Shown: positions 1-11,259 of the stretch, in pieces | Layout of the letters: the number at the start of each line of letters is the position of its first letter | How positions within the stretch are numbered: the first letter of the stretch is position 1 | Origin: Porites lobata | Taxonomy: Eukaryota > Cnidaria > Anthozoa > Scleractinia > Poritidae | NCBI GenBank assembly: GCA_942486035.1 | Contig: CALNXK010000333.1 | Location: 218,501 to 282,500, forward strand | Direction: 5' to 3' | DNA length: 64,000 nt | Position numbers and translations under genes: made by a program | Notes under the pieces: generated by a model | Databases searched by the model: none | Seen by the model: only the letters and a program-made list of their open reading frames with translations | Told to the model about the DNA's origin: nothing

Positions 1-159
1 ACCTTTTAGGTGTCCCCAATTAGTTGAGGGATTCACCCACGCCTATTTTACCTTAGACATGTTAATAAAGTTGTTGACTGATTGATTGACATGCAAGGAA
101 ATAGAGGACTTTGAACAGTCTACCTCGACTGAAAACAACAAACGTCATTATTAGCTTAC

Positions 160-222
160 CAAAGGTTTTCTGAATTCCACAATCTTCATCTTCACCTTCC
201 TCGTCCTCTTTCAAATGTAGCC
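160..222 (-). CDS. Mini-exon type D, copy 1 (acidic)
   Basis: Encodes LHLKEDEEGEDEDCGIQKTF. The acceptor is GATTTAG and the donor is GTAAGC, phase 1-1. The copy at 3916-3978 differs by a Cys to Gly change. No family recognised. Confidence 0.6.
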
Positions 223-3200
223 CTAAATCAAAACCAAACGAATTCTACGTTCACTTTCTCATATGTATTACCTGATCAATCAGTCCTCTGAACTGATATA
301 CAATGTAATGAGTACAAGTTCAAATCAGCAAACTTAATTCATCACTTGTGAAATTTTTCTAGTCCATACCTAATGAAGCCTGGGGAGATACCCTGTTCAG
401 CAATCCAGGATAATCAAGTCTTGCAGGATAACTGAACTCTTCACTGTCTGTTTCAGCTGCACTATCAGCAACTCCCTACAAACGAGTCACTGTATTAGCA
501 TTTAACCAGGCATAGTAGCCTATACAAGGAGTTGTTTTTCCCATGATCACACTAACGCCACTAAGGGTGTGTTTTTTTAGGAAATCAAGATTGGATTCTT
601 GAATCCCAAAAAAAAAAACCGAAAACGGATTTTGCATTTCTCTCCTAAACAGATCAATCCAAGATCTCTCGGATCATGGTGTATCAAAGGGACGGAATAA
701 TCCTTGCCCAGAGTGGATTATTCGGTTTCTTTGACGCACCAGGATCCGAGAGATCTTGGATTGATCTGTTTAGTAAAGAAACGCAAAAATCCGTTTTTGG
801 ATTCTTTTTCGATTTAAGAATCCAATCTTGGATTTTCTTAAAGAAACGCACCCTAAAATTTGATTTTTATATACTGTAGTTCGAATACCAACTAAATTCA
901 ACAATGACACGTTAAAAAAAAGATAGTAAATTTAACATCTATTGTGATTGAATACTTACAGAGACAAGAATATGAACACACACAAGCACTGTGGGGACTG
1001 TTTAGATTGTGGGGACATTCCCCATACTTTTTGCTTTTTGATTAAGAACAGTGTGCAAACCTTTGACATTAGTTCGATTTGTTTATCGTTTCAACTTCAT
1101 TGTTTATATTAATTATTCATTAAATAACTTCCTCGTAAAATATTTACCAGTAACCATACAAGGTTTATTCAATCCCTAAATTCCACAGCACTAAATCAGG
1201 TCAATTACATTATGGATACCATTATAAACTGAACTTCGACACTTCTGACAACGTGTCAAGATGTCATATCCTCAGACAGTTGTCATTTGGAAAAGAGAAA
1301 ATATCCCAGGAAAGGACCACCCGATTTATACAAGAGCCCCCTTTTGGCAGGCCAAAACTAAAGAAATGCACAATTTTCCAATCCTGCTGTCGAGTTATCG
1401 TATTATCTTACGCCAAAGTAAAAATCACAAGAACAAGCAAATAAGCAAATTACTGAAGGGAACAGTGTGGACTACCACTGAGATTCTGAAAAAGACAATG
1501 GATACTCTTTGCTTCAGTCAGCATTTTCTTAAGAGTTGGGCTCAGGCAACAATAACATCTGACTTTTTTCCCCTTTCCCTATTTCTTTTAGATATGTGAA
1601 AACTCCTGTGACTAGGAATTACCAAGAGAGAAACAAAGCCACAAGATTCGTGAGAGTAGGAGAGAGTGTATGTACACTTCATTTGTCCTTCTTCTTTTAC
1701 TTCCATGGTATATAAATAATAGAATAATATTCCTTAGAAAAAAGGGTAAAAAACTCCCACAGTAACATATGTAAGGCATTTTCTTTGATTACAATAAAGT
1801 GCCTTCATAATATTTACCTCATCACTGTCATACTTCTGATTGCTCAAGTCTACAAAAAAAAAAAAAAACAGACAATCCAGTGTATACATTTACTCTTCAA
1901 CTATTTAAATTACTATTATTTTTATTTTGACTTTTTGTTTCTGGAGTTCCCCTATGGTGATCTATCAAATGGAAATTTTATCAGGCCCATGAATGCTCAT
2001 TGCTATTATAATTTTAGTGAAACTGAATAATTATGCAAACTGAAGCAAGTTATTTACAAGCAAATTAACGCATGTGCAACCTGTAAAAAGAACAAGAAAT
2101 GTAACCATTTTACAAGTGCAGCATGATGAATTTATAGTGTCTTTTCTATATTGTTTCGCCATTTGTGCCATATTGTAACATTAAAAAAATGCCTGTTATG
2201 ACTATGTGTGCATAAACTTGTGAGCCTCCCTTTTCTTCACTGCCTAGTTTTTCATGACCCAACTTTTTCAGGGGCCAAAAAAAGATATGACCCTCCTGCA
2301 TCTACTTTCTCACAAGTTTTTTTCAAGTACAGTGTACCTGCTAGTAGATTGCTTCTAACTTCTCCATCACAGGACACAGGACTTTGACTTGGGTAAGCTG
2401 CAAAAACAATTAGAAAATCTTCGTTTACATAAATGTACATTCCAACAAAGAACAAGCCTGCACCAGTTTTGTAACAAATGATGTTATAGTTCAGCTCTAC
2501 GTGTAAAGTGTATCAGCAGAGCACCATGTGTAAATAGCTTTGGTTTTAAAACCATTAAGCCGAGAAAATTTTGTTATGACATCACCTTACGAGTTAAGTG
2601 CACATTAATAATGATAATGATAATGATAACGACAACAATAACGACAAGGACAACGATAACGACAATGAAAATAGTAATGTGTCTTTTTTTTAGAGGAAGC
2701 GGTAGAAATACTCTCTGGAAAATTTTAACAACGTGAAGGTGAGTGTTTCAACTCATAACACAAGTCTATTGAACTTGCACGTACCTGGTTGCTTGACTGT
2801 ACCGTCATCTTCATCAGGGGAAGAGGAACTTCTACTCTGGTTCTCTACATAAAGGTAAGCCCATAAAAACTGATGTTTGTTACTGTTGAAATTATAAACA
2901 GTCGTGACTGATACTTGCAAATAGACTTTTATTACAGCATTACTTTCATAGACCTGACCAAAAGGGATAAGCTTGCATTAATTCTTTCTCGTAATACACC
3001 TGTTAGTTGAGATGTTCAACATTTTGCTTAACAACGGATTTTTTTAAACTATTAAGTGTAACTAATAGTTTCGTTGTACTTTTATCTTCGTCAGAGGAAG
3101 AGGAACTGGAAGACAACTTTTTTCTTTTGACACGTTGTCTCTTGTTAGCTGCGAATACACACAACAAAATGTACTATGTATTAAAATGATGTTTCTTTAT

Positions 3201-6200
3201 AAGTCAAATGGTAAGTTTCTAATAGTTACGATTCTTCTGGCATGGGTAAAATTGTAAGCCGGGAGAAGTGTGAATCTTTTGTTACAACTGCTAGACGAAG
3301 AAATGTTTAATGAATCTTCGCTACATTAAAACAGATATGCAAATGAGTAGAGTGCTACATGCGTTTGCTAAAATGATATAGTTTAATACACATCTACCTT
3401 TTATACCTTTAAAAATAGATTGTTCACAGCCTTTCTATTTTCTCAACACAAACTGGAAGAAGCACGAGAAACAGTGATCGAAACAAGTGCGAGCTCAAAG
3501 CGTTATCTACCCGCACCTACCCCAGTTGCGCTTCGCATTGACATACGCACCCAGTTTGCGCAGCCATAAACATTAACAGTCGCTACTGGCTGACGGCTGC
3601 CAAACTGTTGCTCCGTATGTAATAACCGAATTCTATTATTTTGAAAGTGTTATGAATGTTAAGACTTCCACGAATAGCTAGTGATAATTACGTTAGTTAG
3701 ACCACTTATTTTATTTTAAAGTTTAAAATTAATGCTGTAAATAGTTTCTTAATCTAACCTTTTAGGTGTCCCCAATTAGTTGAGGGATTCACCCACGCCT
3801 ATTTTACCTTAGACATGTTAATAAAGTTGTTGACTGATTGATTGACATGTAAGGAAATAGAGGACTTTGAACAGTCTACCTCGACTGAAAACAACAAATG
3901 TCATTATTAGCTTACCAAAGGTTTTCTGAATTCCACCATCTTCATCTTCACCTTCCTCGTCCTCTTTCAAATGTAGCCCTAAATCAAAACCAAACGAATT
4001 CTACGTTCACTTTCTCATATGTATTACCTGATCAATCAGTCCTCCGAACTGATATACAATGTAATGAGTACAAGTTCAAATCAGCAAACTTAATTCATCA
4101 CTTGTGAAATTTTTCTAGTCCATACCTAATGAAGCCTGGGGCGATACCCTGTTCAGCAATCCAGGATAATCAAGTCTTGCAGGATAACTGAACTCTTCAC
4201 TGTCTGTTTCAGCTGCACTATCAGCAACTCCCTACAAACGAGTCACTGTATTAGCATTTAACCAGGCATAGTAGCCTATACAAGGAGTTGTTTTTCCCAT
4301 GATCACACTAACGCCACTAAGGGTGTGTTTCTTTTAGGAAATCCAAGATTGGATTCTTGAATCCCAAAAAAAACCGAAAACGGATTTTGCATTTCTCTCC
4401 TAAACAGATCAATCCAAGATCTCTCGGATCATGATGTATCAAAGGGACGGAATAATCCTTGCCCAGAGTGGATTATTCGGTTTCTTTGACGCACCAGGAT
4501 CCGAGAGATCTTGGATTGATCTGTTTAGTAAAGAAACGCAAAATCCGTTTTTGGATTCTTTCGGATTTAAGAATCCAATCTTGGATTTTCTTAAAGAAAC
4601 GCACCCTAAAATTTGATTTTTATATACTGTGGTTCGAATACCAACTAAATTCAACAATGACACGTTAAAAAAAAGATAGTAAATTTAACATCTATTGTGA
4701 TTGAATACTTACAGGGACAAGAATATGAACACACACAAGCACTGTGGGGACTGTTTAGATTGTGGGGACATTCCCCATACTTTTTGCTTTTTGATTAAGA
4801 ACACTGTGCAAACCTTTGACATTAGTTCGATTTGTTTATCGTTTCAACTTCATTGTTTATATTAATTATTCATTAAATAACTTCCTCGTAAAATATTTAC
4901 CAGTAACCATACAAGGTTTATTCAATCCCTAAATTCTACAGCACTAAATCAGGTCAATCACATTATGGATACCATTATAAACTGAACTTCGACACTTCTG
5001 ACAACGTGTCAAGATGTCATATCCTCAGACAGTTGTCATTTGGAAAAGAGAAAATATCCCAGGAAAGGACCACCCGATTTATACAAGAGCCCCCTTTTGG
5101 CAGGCCAAAACTAAAGAAATGCACAATTTTCCAATCCTGCTGTCGAGTTATCATATTATCTACGCCAAAGTAAAAATCAAAAGAACAAGCAAATAAGCAA
5201 ATTACTGAAGGGAACAGTGTGGACTACCACTGAGATTCTGAAAAAGACAATGGATACTCTTTGCTTCAGTCAGCATTTTCTTAAGAGTTGGGCTCAGGCA
5301 ACAATAACATCTGACTTTTTTCCCCTTTCCCTATTTCTTTTAGATATGTGAAAACTCCTGTGACTAGGAATTACCAAGAGAGAAACAAAGCCACAAGATT
5401 CGTGAGAGTAGGAGAGCGTGTATGTACACTTCATTTGTCCTTCTTCTTTTACTTCCATGGCATATAAATAATAGAATAATATTCCTTAGAAAAAAGGGTA
5501 AAAAACTCCCACAGTAACATATGTAAGGCATTTTCTTTGATTACAATAAAATGCCTTCATAATATTTACCTCATCACTGTCATACTTCTGATTGCTCAAG
5601 TCTACAAAAAAAACCCAGACAATCCAGTGTATACATTTACTCTTCAACTATTTAAATTACTATTATTTTTATTTTGACTTTTTGTTTCTGGAGTTCCCCT
5701 ATGGTGATCTATCAAATGGAAATTTTATCAGGCCCATGAATGCTCATTGCTATTATAATTTTAGTGAAACTGAATAATTATGCAAACAGCAGAAAGCCTA
5801 TAAGCAATACAAGATATCAAGGACTAGATACTGAAGCAAGTTATTTACAAGCAAATTAACGCATGTAAAAAGAACAAGAAATGTAACCATTTTACAAGTG
5901 CAGCATGATGAATTTATAGTGTCTTTTCTATATTGTTTCGCCATTTGTGCCATATTGTAACATTAAAAAAATGCCTGTTATGACTATGTGTGCATAAACT
6001 TGTCAGCCTCCCTTTTCTTCACTGCCTAGTTTTTCATGACCCAACTTTTTCAGGGGCCAAAAAAAGATATGACCCTCCCGCATCTACTTTCTCACAAGTT
6101 TTTTTCAAGTACAATGTACCTGCTGGTAGATTGCTTCTAACTTCTCCATCACAGGACACAGGACGTTGACTTGGGTAAGCTGCAAAAACAATTAGAAAAT

Positions 6201-9200
6201 CTTCGTTTACATAAATGTACATTCCAACAAAGAACAAGCCTGCGCCAGTTTTGTAACAAATGATGTTTTAGTTCAGCTCTACGTGCTCAGCAGAGCACCA
6301 TGTGTAAATAGTTTTGTTTTTAAAACCATTAAGCCAAGAAAATTATGTTTTGACATCACCATAAGCGTAAGTGCGCAAGCATCTGTCTCTACAGACCCTC
6401 AGGAAGGAGGTGGGGAGTCTTGAGGTAACCCAAACAGGGGAGCTAAAGAATGCCATTTTTTCTCGGGGGGAAATCGAACACATATAATACTGCGCTTTTG
6501 GCCAGCCAACATATTTCTGGCTGGAAATAGTATGAAAATCGCAGTTAATAACCGGTTTGAAAGGGAGATGCACTTGTTTTTAGCAAAAACAGAAGTTTAA
6601 AAAAGAAAACTTATTCTATTGATACCTCAACAAATGATCAAAGAATTGATTTTAATGTTTTAAGGTAGTTGTAAATTAAGGCTTGAAACCACTGCAAAAA
6701 CCGTGAACGATCAAACTTGCCCAACGTTGGATCAAACAAGATCGAGATCAGTCAAAAAAAAATATAGAGAATTGAAAGTCAAAAAGATTACTGCAAAGAC
6801 TGATCAAACAACGTGAAAGACGCTGAGATGTACAATATTTCGACTGGCCGATACCAGTCTTCATCAGGTTTATTAGGACAAATCACGAGTTTACAGAATA
6901 TATACTGCTGTAAAACAATAAACGGAAATTACCTATGATATGACGTGATACGGTGTAGTTACTAGAAAAAAAAAACTGAAATTGAACCTGTAGTTATATC
7001 CAAACTGCAGTTTCAGAACACTTTCTTAGCAACAATCATTCTGTTTCCCATATGTTACTTATACCTATTGAAAAACTTAATAATGAACGCGATTCTTTTA
7101 GCAAAGCGCGCAAAGCGCATCTCATCCAAAAAGGTAAAACAATTGAGCCTCTAGGAATTAACAAACGTGAAGAACAATAATCTATCACCATATATTACGC
7201 AACTTGTATCAGTTTTCAATTTCAGTTTTTTTTTTCTAGTAACTACACCGTATCACGTCATATCATAGATAATTTCCGTTTATTGTTTTACAGCAGTATA
7301 TATTCTGTAAACTCGTGATTTGTCCTAATAAACCTGATGAAGACTGGTATTGGCCAGTCGAGATATTGTACATCTCAGCGTCTTTCACGTTGTTTGATCA
7401 GTCTTTGCAGTAATCTTTTTTACTTTCAATTCTATTTTTAAGGTAGTGATCCAGAACGTGAAACAGAACGTGAAAGAGAATGGCAGAGAGCAAGAATTAA
7501 CAAATTAATGCTCTCTTTCTTGAACCCAATCAAGTTTGCACACATCTTTTTTGAGTTTGCTCCCGACAGACTAAAATATTATAAGTACACGTACCTGGCA
7601 GCTTTGACACTGTAGTGTCAGAAATTATAATGTCTTCTTCATCAGGGGAAGAGGAACTTCTACTCTGGCTCTCTACACAAAGACACATGCATAAAATCTG
7701 ATGTCCCTTATAAACAGTTGTGACTGATTCTAGTAAATAAACACTCACTACAGCATTAACTTCATAGACCTGACCACAAGGGACAAGCTTGCACAGTGCA
7801 TAGATTTACCTTTCACCCAGTTAAATTACCACTATTTTTGTTATGTTTCTGGAGTTCTGCTATGGTGATCTGTCAAATGGAAATATTACTGGACCAATTA
7901 AATTTATGTGAAACTGAGAAGAATAATGCTAGCAAACAGCAGCAAGCTTACAAGCAATAAAAGATATCAAGGAGTAGAGACTTAATTAAATCTATTTTGA
8001 AATTACTCGTTATCCTTGCAATCTGATTGGCTCAAAAAGACTAAAAAAGTTATGCCCCTTCCCATTAATTCTGCAACCTTCTCAAACGTTTTCTTCAAGT
8101 ACAGTGTACCTGGTAGATTGTTTGTAACATCTTCATTACAGGACAAAGGACTTTCACTCTGGTAAGCTGCAAATCAATTAAAGGGCACAAAATGTAAACC
8201 TTTTTCTATCTAGACCTACATGACAACAAGGAGCAAGCCTGCACCAGTAACATACGATGTTATAGTGGAGCTCCATATGTAAAGTGCATCAGCAGAGCAC
8301 CATGGGTAAATGGTTTTGGTCTAAAAACCATTAAGCCAAGAAAACTTGGTTATGACATCACCCTACAAGAGAGCGATCGTCTGTCTCTACAGACTCTCAG
8401 GAAGGAGGTGGGGAGTATTGAGGTAACCCAAATAGGGGAGCTAAAGACTACCATCATTTCATGATGAGAAATCGCCCATAAATAATACAGCGCTTTTGGG
8501 CAGCCAACGTATTTCTGGCTGGAAATAGTATAAAAATCGCATTTAATAACCAGTTTGAAACGGAGAACTTTTTAAGCGAAAAGGTTGCTCCCGAAAACTT
8601 ACAAAAGAAAACTCATTTCTATTGTTCTCTCAACAAATGATCAAAGAATTGATTTTACCGTTTTAAGGCAGTGTTGAACTGATGCAGAAAGTGAAAGAGA
8701 ATGGCAGAGAGCAAGAATTAACAAATGCTCTCTTTCTTGCACCTAATCAAGTTTACGCACATCTTAACTCAATATAAACTTTCTAATTCGAGTTCGCGCC
8801 CACCCCTGAACCTTTTTGAGTTTCCCCCAACAGACTAAAATATTATAAGTACGTGTACCTGGTAGCTTTGGCACTGTAGTGTCAGAAATTATAATGTCTT
8901 CTTCATCAGGGAAAGAGGAACTTCTACTCTGGCTCTCTACACAAAGACAAATGCATAAAATCTGATGTTCCTTACTGTTTAAATTATAAACAGTCGTGAC
9001 TGATTCTAGTAAATAATCAATCATTACAGCATTAACTTTATAGACCTGACCACAAGGGACAAGCTTGCACCACCTATGCTTGCACAGTGCATACATTTAC
9101 CTTTCACCCAGTTAAATCTTTAAATACTGCATAAGTCCAACATGAATAACCCTCCCTGTGTGGCTTCAGAAAATATCCATACCCAGTCAGTCTGCTAAAG

Positions 9201-10296
9201 GAAATTGTACCACATTTACAAAGGGACTAAGTCGTTTAGGAAAGTAATTTGACAATTTACCATTTAATCTATTTTCTTTTAAAAAGTGCTCAAATAAATT
9301 GCAGTCTGTTTTCTTTGTATGTATCTTCAGATGTTACGATTGATCGAGAATAAACAGCAGTGACATGCCATGCAGATGGCTAAGTGTTAACTTTAACTTT
9401 AACATACTTTCTTGCCAAAACTATTTTTCCAGGGGGTATGGGGGGTGTACATAAAACTTTTGGAAATTCCGGAGGGGTGGGGGGTTATTTTTGCATTCAA
9501 AAAATGGAAATTCCGGGGAGGAGGGGGGAGTTGCATGAAATTCCCTCTGTGGTGGGGGTATGGATAAATTATTTTCTGGAACTATATGATGCATAAAATC
9601 TGATGTCTCTTACTCTTTAAATTAGAAACAGTTGTGAATGATTCTAGCAAACTAACACTTATTACAGCATTAACTTCATAGACCTGACCACAACAGAAAA
9701 GCTTGCACAGTGCATACATTTACTTTTCACCTGGTTAAATTAGTAGTATGCTTATGTTCCTTATTATTATCAAATGGTGATCTAAAAAAAATTACCAGGC
9801 CCATGAATGCTGATTACTTTTAAAATTTTAGAGAAAGTGAGTAGAATAATGCTAGCAACAGCAGCAAGCCTACAAGCAATAGAATATATCAAGGAGCAGA
9901 GGCTGAAGCAAGTTATTTACAAGCAAATTAAATTAGCACTAATGCCAGCTGTAAAAAGAACAAGAAAGTTACTTATTTTGCAAGTGGAGCATGATGAATT
10001 TATATTATATTTTCTACATGTCTATGGTTTCGCCATTCCTGCCATAAAATAATATTAAAACAAAATGCCTGTTATGATTATGGGTGTATAAGCTTGTGAC
10101 CCTTCCCTTTTCCTCGCTGCTTAGTTTTGCATGACCCAACTTTTTCAGAGGATAAAGAAGTTATCACCCTCCTCCCCTCCCACCACCCCCCTCTTACTAC
10201 TTTCTCACAAGTTTTTTTCAACTGTTAGGTACAGTGTACCTGTTGGATTTCCTGTAATATTTCCATCACAGGACAAAGGACTTTGACTCTGGTGCA
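160..10296 (-). CDS. Partial multi-exon gene of acidic/Ser-rich phase 1-1 mini-exons
   Basis: Twelve candidate exons of 57-102 nt (10240-10296, 8859-8936, 8110-8166, 7595-7672, 6120-6179, 4126-4227, 3916-3978, 3080-3148, 2785-2844, 2338-2397, 370-471, 160-222) lie on the minus strand. Each has an AG acceptor, a GT donor and one open frame, and every one starts and ends in phase 1, so any can be skipped or repeated without shifting the frame. Encoded peptides are Ser/Asp/Glu-rich, with one basic KR-rich block, as in disordered linkers of nuclear proteins. No known domain is visible and no start or stop was found. It could be the 3' part of the SET-C48 gene just upstream, but that gene has a plausible stop at 10869 and no phase-1 donor there, so a separate gene continuing past position 1 is equally likely. 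Confidence 0.55.
370..471 (-). CDS. Mini-exon type C, copy 1
   Basis: This 33-codon exon reads ADSAAETDSEEFSYPARLDY then PGLLNRVSPQASL. The donor is GTATGG. The chosen acceptor (GGGAG before TTGCTG) gives phase 1-1 like its neighbours; an alternative four bases upstream (TTTGTAG) would give phase 0. The same exon recurs at 4126-4227. Confidence 0.6.
565..853. mobile_element. PIF/Harbinger-like MITE, copy 1
   Basis: This 289-bp element has long inverted arms beginning GGGTGTGTTT and ending AAACGCACCC. It is flanked by TAA on both sides (562-564 and 854-856), the 3-bp target duplication typical of PIF/Harbinger elements. There is no coding capacity; the short ORFs inside are palindrome artefacts. 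Confidence 0.75.
857..2337. other. Intron/unassigned sequence in duplicated unit
   Basis: I see no supported exon here. An open stretch near 1261-1599 on the plus strand is conserved in the second copy only because the whole unit is duplicated; it has no recognisable motif, and the copy ORF is shorter because of a frame difference. Confidence 0.4.
2338..2397 (-). CDS. Mini-exon type A, copy 1
   Basis: Encodes YPSQSPVSCDGEVRSNLLA between a TTTTTGCAG acceptor and a GTACAC donor, phase 1-1. Paralogous exons are at 6120-6179, 8110-8166 and 10240-10296; all keep the core SxSPxSC followed by an acidic/Asn stretch. Confidence 0.65.
2608..2672. repeat. Imperfect AATGAT/ACGACA simple repeat
   Basis: Short-period repeat drifting from AATGAT units to ACGACA units. 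It sits just beyond the point where the duplicated units diverge. Confidence 0.8.
2785..2844 (-). CDS. Mini-exon type B variant
   Basis: Encodes NQSRSSSSPDEDDGTVKQP, phase 1-1, donor GTACGT. It is a shorter paralog of the exons at 7595-7672 and 8859-8936. The SSSSPDED run is a typical CK2-site-like acidic serine cluster. Confidence 0.6.
3080..3148 (-). CDS. Mini-exon type E (basic plus poly-Ser)
   Basis: Encodes a basic block NKRQRVKRKK, a run of seven serines after a Leu, then DEDK. The acceptor is ATTCGCAG, the donor GTACAA, phase 1-1. The basic cluster resembles a nuclear localisation signal, which is inference. Only one copy is visible. Confidence 0.6.
3916..3978 (-). CDS. Mini-exon type D, copy 2
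   Basis: Encodes LHLKEDEEGEDEDGGIQKTF, phase 1-1. It differs from copy 1 by Gly in place of Cys; splice sites are conserved. Confidence 0.6.
4126..4227 (-). CDS. Mini-exon type C, copy 2
   Basis: 33 codons, same reading frame and splice sites as 370-471, phase 1-1. One change near the 3' end falls in the LNRVSPQ region (GAT/GCG context) relative to copy 1. Confidence 0.6.
4321..4606. mobile_element. PIF/Harbinger-like MITE, copy 2
   Basis: Duplicated copy of the 565-853 element, flanked by TAA at 4318-4320 and 4607-4609. It differs by a few indels. Confidence 0.75.
6120..6179 (-). CDS. Mini-exon type A, copy 2
   Basis: Encodes YPSQRPVSCDGEVRSNLPA, phase 1-1. It differs from copy 1 by Ser to Arg and Leu to Pro. 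Confidence 0.65.
6834..6867 (-). ncRNA. Hammerhead ribozyme-like motif
   Basis: The minus strand reads CTGATGA, then GACTGG-loop-CCAGTC (six perfect pairs, stem II), then GAAA and TATT. This matches the hammerhead core CUGANGA / stem II / GAAA. Stem III would be minimal and stem I is poor, so cleavage activity is doubtful. Confidence 0.5.
7028..7180 (+). pseudogene. PLE GIY-YIG-type C-terminal fragment
   Basis: A 50-codon open frame ends in TAA, with the segment FSKARKAHLIQKGKTIEPLG followed by INKRE. An R-x-x-(E)-x-x-I-x-K-T-x-x-P-x-G-(I/L)-N pattern is typical of the end of PLE/LINE-associated GIY-YIG endonucleases. It is only a fragment. The assignment rests on motif memory and is moderate. 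Confidence 0.4.
7334..7367 (+). ncRNA. Hammerhead ribozyme-like motif (inverted partner)
   Basis: CTGATGA, a GACTGG/CCAGTC hairpin, then GAGA-TATT. It is the mirror of the motif at 6834-6867, but the GAAA box is mutated to GAGA. Confidence 0.4.
7595..7672 (-). CDS. Mini-exon type B1 (Ser/acidic)
   Basis: 25 codons: SQSRSSSSPDEEDIIISDTT then VSKLP. Acceptor GTGTAG, donor GTACGT, phase 1-1. A close paralog lies at 8859-8936. Confidence 0.65.
8110..8166 (-). CDS. Mini-exon type A, diverged copy 3
   Basis: Encodes YQSESPLSCNEDVTNNLP, phase 1-1, acceptor TTTGCAG, donor GTACAC. Substitutions against copies 1-2 keep the frame open, which supports protein-level constraint. Confidence 0.65.
8859..8936 (-). 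CDS. Mini-exon type B2 (Ser/acidic)
   Basis: 25 codons: SQSRSSSFPDEEDIIISDTT then VPKLP. Phase 1-1. Differs from B1 by Ser to Phe and Ser to Pro. Confidence 0.65.
9425..9560 (+). repeat. G-rich degenerate repeat
   Basis: GGAAATTCCGG-type units are interspersed with runs of 4-6 G. The strand could form G-quadruplexes. The ORF read through it is composition-driven and not credible. Confidence 0.5.
10240..10296 (-). CDS. Mini-exon type A, diverged copy 4
   Basis: Encodes HQSQSPLSCDGNITGNPT, phase 1-1, acceptor TTTTGCAG, donor GTACAC. It is the most upstream mini-exon seen. Confidence 0.6.
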
Positions 10297-10342
10297 CTGC
10301 AAAAACAATTACCGGTAATTAATTAATCAATCAATTAATTTA

Positions 10343-10348
10343 TTTATT
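10343..10348 (-). terminator. Candidate poly(A) signal for the SET-C48 gene
   Basis: AATAAA on the minus strand, about 520 nt past the candidate stop at 10869. The surrounding sequence is a low-complexity TTAATTTATTTATT run, so chance is likely. Confidence 0.2.
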
Positions 10349-10560
10349 ACAGGTATAACACACAGAAAGATGAACAGATGGGTCCCAGTATAAAATGTAC
10401 TCCCATTGTAACAAACAAAATTCCCCAGTCCCTTGGCATGTTCTATTAAGGTTAGCAATTAAAACTGGTTCCTTTTTGTGAGTAGAATTTCACTAAAACA
10501 TTTTTGCACTTATAGCTCGAACTTTGAGTGGAATCTGTCTTAATTAAATAAATGCACATG

Positions 10561-10685
10561 TTGTAGTTAATTTTTTATCTCAGGTAATTTTTATTTTTCT
10601 TTTGTTTCAACTTCATTAGCATATATTACCATACCCAAAAACAAAAGAAAAATAAAAATTACCTGAAATAAAAAATTAACTACAA
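10561..10685. repeat. Small fold-back (arms about 46 bp)
   Basis: 10561-10606 is nearly the exact reverse complement of 10640-10685 (TTGTAGTTAATTTTTTAT type). MITE-like; no target duplication recognised. Confidence 0.75.
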
Positions 10686-10868
10686 CACATACATAAAAAA
10701 CTATTTGTTAGTACCAGCTAAGAAGGGCTCTTTAATTTCAGGTAAAACCTTACAGGTACAAACTGTTTGATCCAGTTGTCCATTGAAACCCTCTGAATCT
10801 TCAGATCTGTTGATTTAAGAGTTTGGTATTGTGAATGTACAGTATATTTTTTCCATAAAAACCATCAG

Positions 10869-10970
10869 TTATGATTTAATGCAAATGAAATCTGTTTTAA
10901 GCTTGACCAACCGTAATTTCATTGCTATGATTTCACTAGCCATTTCCATTCTGAACCTTGAAATATCAAC
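10869..10970 (-). CDS. C48 exon 8, C-terminal helix and candidate stop
   Basis: The acceptor TTAAATAG is followed by VDISRFRMEMASEIIAMKLR and then 13 more codons to TAA at 10869. The pattern (D-I/M-x-x-x-R-x-x-M-x-x-E-I) is the usual end of Ulp1/SENP domains. A donor inside (GTTGGT near 10911) is possible but weak. Confidence 0.65.
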   Translation of the reverse strand, partial: VDISRFRMEMASEIIAMKLRLVKLKTDFICIKS

Positions 10971-11100
10971 CTATTTAAGAGGAATACACACAGTCAACAT
11001 GTTTTTATGCAAAGGTAATGTAGCTAAGTCTATTAATTTAGTACATAAATTTAATTATTATATGGCAAGCTCTGCGAGCGGGCAAGATGAGCAAATCCTA

Positions 11101-11133
<33 letters not shown>

Positions 11134-11225
11134 GCCCATCTTGCCTGCTCACGATTTCCCACGTTGATCCCGAAAGAAAAGATTTTGTTTTAGGCCATAT
11201 AATAAATCCTTTATTGACCAAGGTT

Positions 11226-11259
<34 letters not shown>

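Larger units (their letters stand above)
1..2587. repeat. Tandem segmental duplication, copy 1
   Basis: The sequence from position 1 reappears almost base for base from 3757 (offset 3756), up to about 2587 here and 6360 in copy 2, where the two diverge. Differences are scattered substitutions, A-run length changes and one insertion of about 44 bases in copy 2 near 5786-5830. Both copies contain three coding mini-exons and one MITE, so the MITE was in place before the duplication. Copy 1 may begin to the left of the window. Confidence 0.95.
3757..6360. repeat. Tandem segmental duplication, copy 2
   Basis: Second copy of the 1-2587 segment in the same orientation, carrying exons D, C and A and the MITE. 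Identity is very high by eye, implying a recent event or gene conversion. Older, more diverged copies of its right part recur at about 7790-8680 and 9690-10300. Confidence 0.95.
6769..7435. mobile_element. PLE-like fold-back with hammerhead-like motifs in both arms
   Basis: Left arm about 6769-6985 is the reverse complement of right arm about 7216-7435, with a spacer of about 230 bp. Each arm carries a CTGATGA - hairpin - GARA motif. The spacer contains a 50-codon ORF resembling the C-terminal part of a GIY-YIG nuclease of Penelope-like elements. Inverted terminal repeats and hammerheads are known for Penelope-like retroelements, so a short non-autonomous PLE copy is the best reading. Confidence 0.6.

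Noticed and set aside
1253..1599. Overlapping ORFs of 63 and 112 residues, conserved at 5014
   Set aside because: Conservation is due to the segmental duplication, the second copy breaks the frame, and no motif or splice context supports coding.
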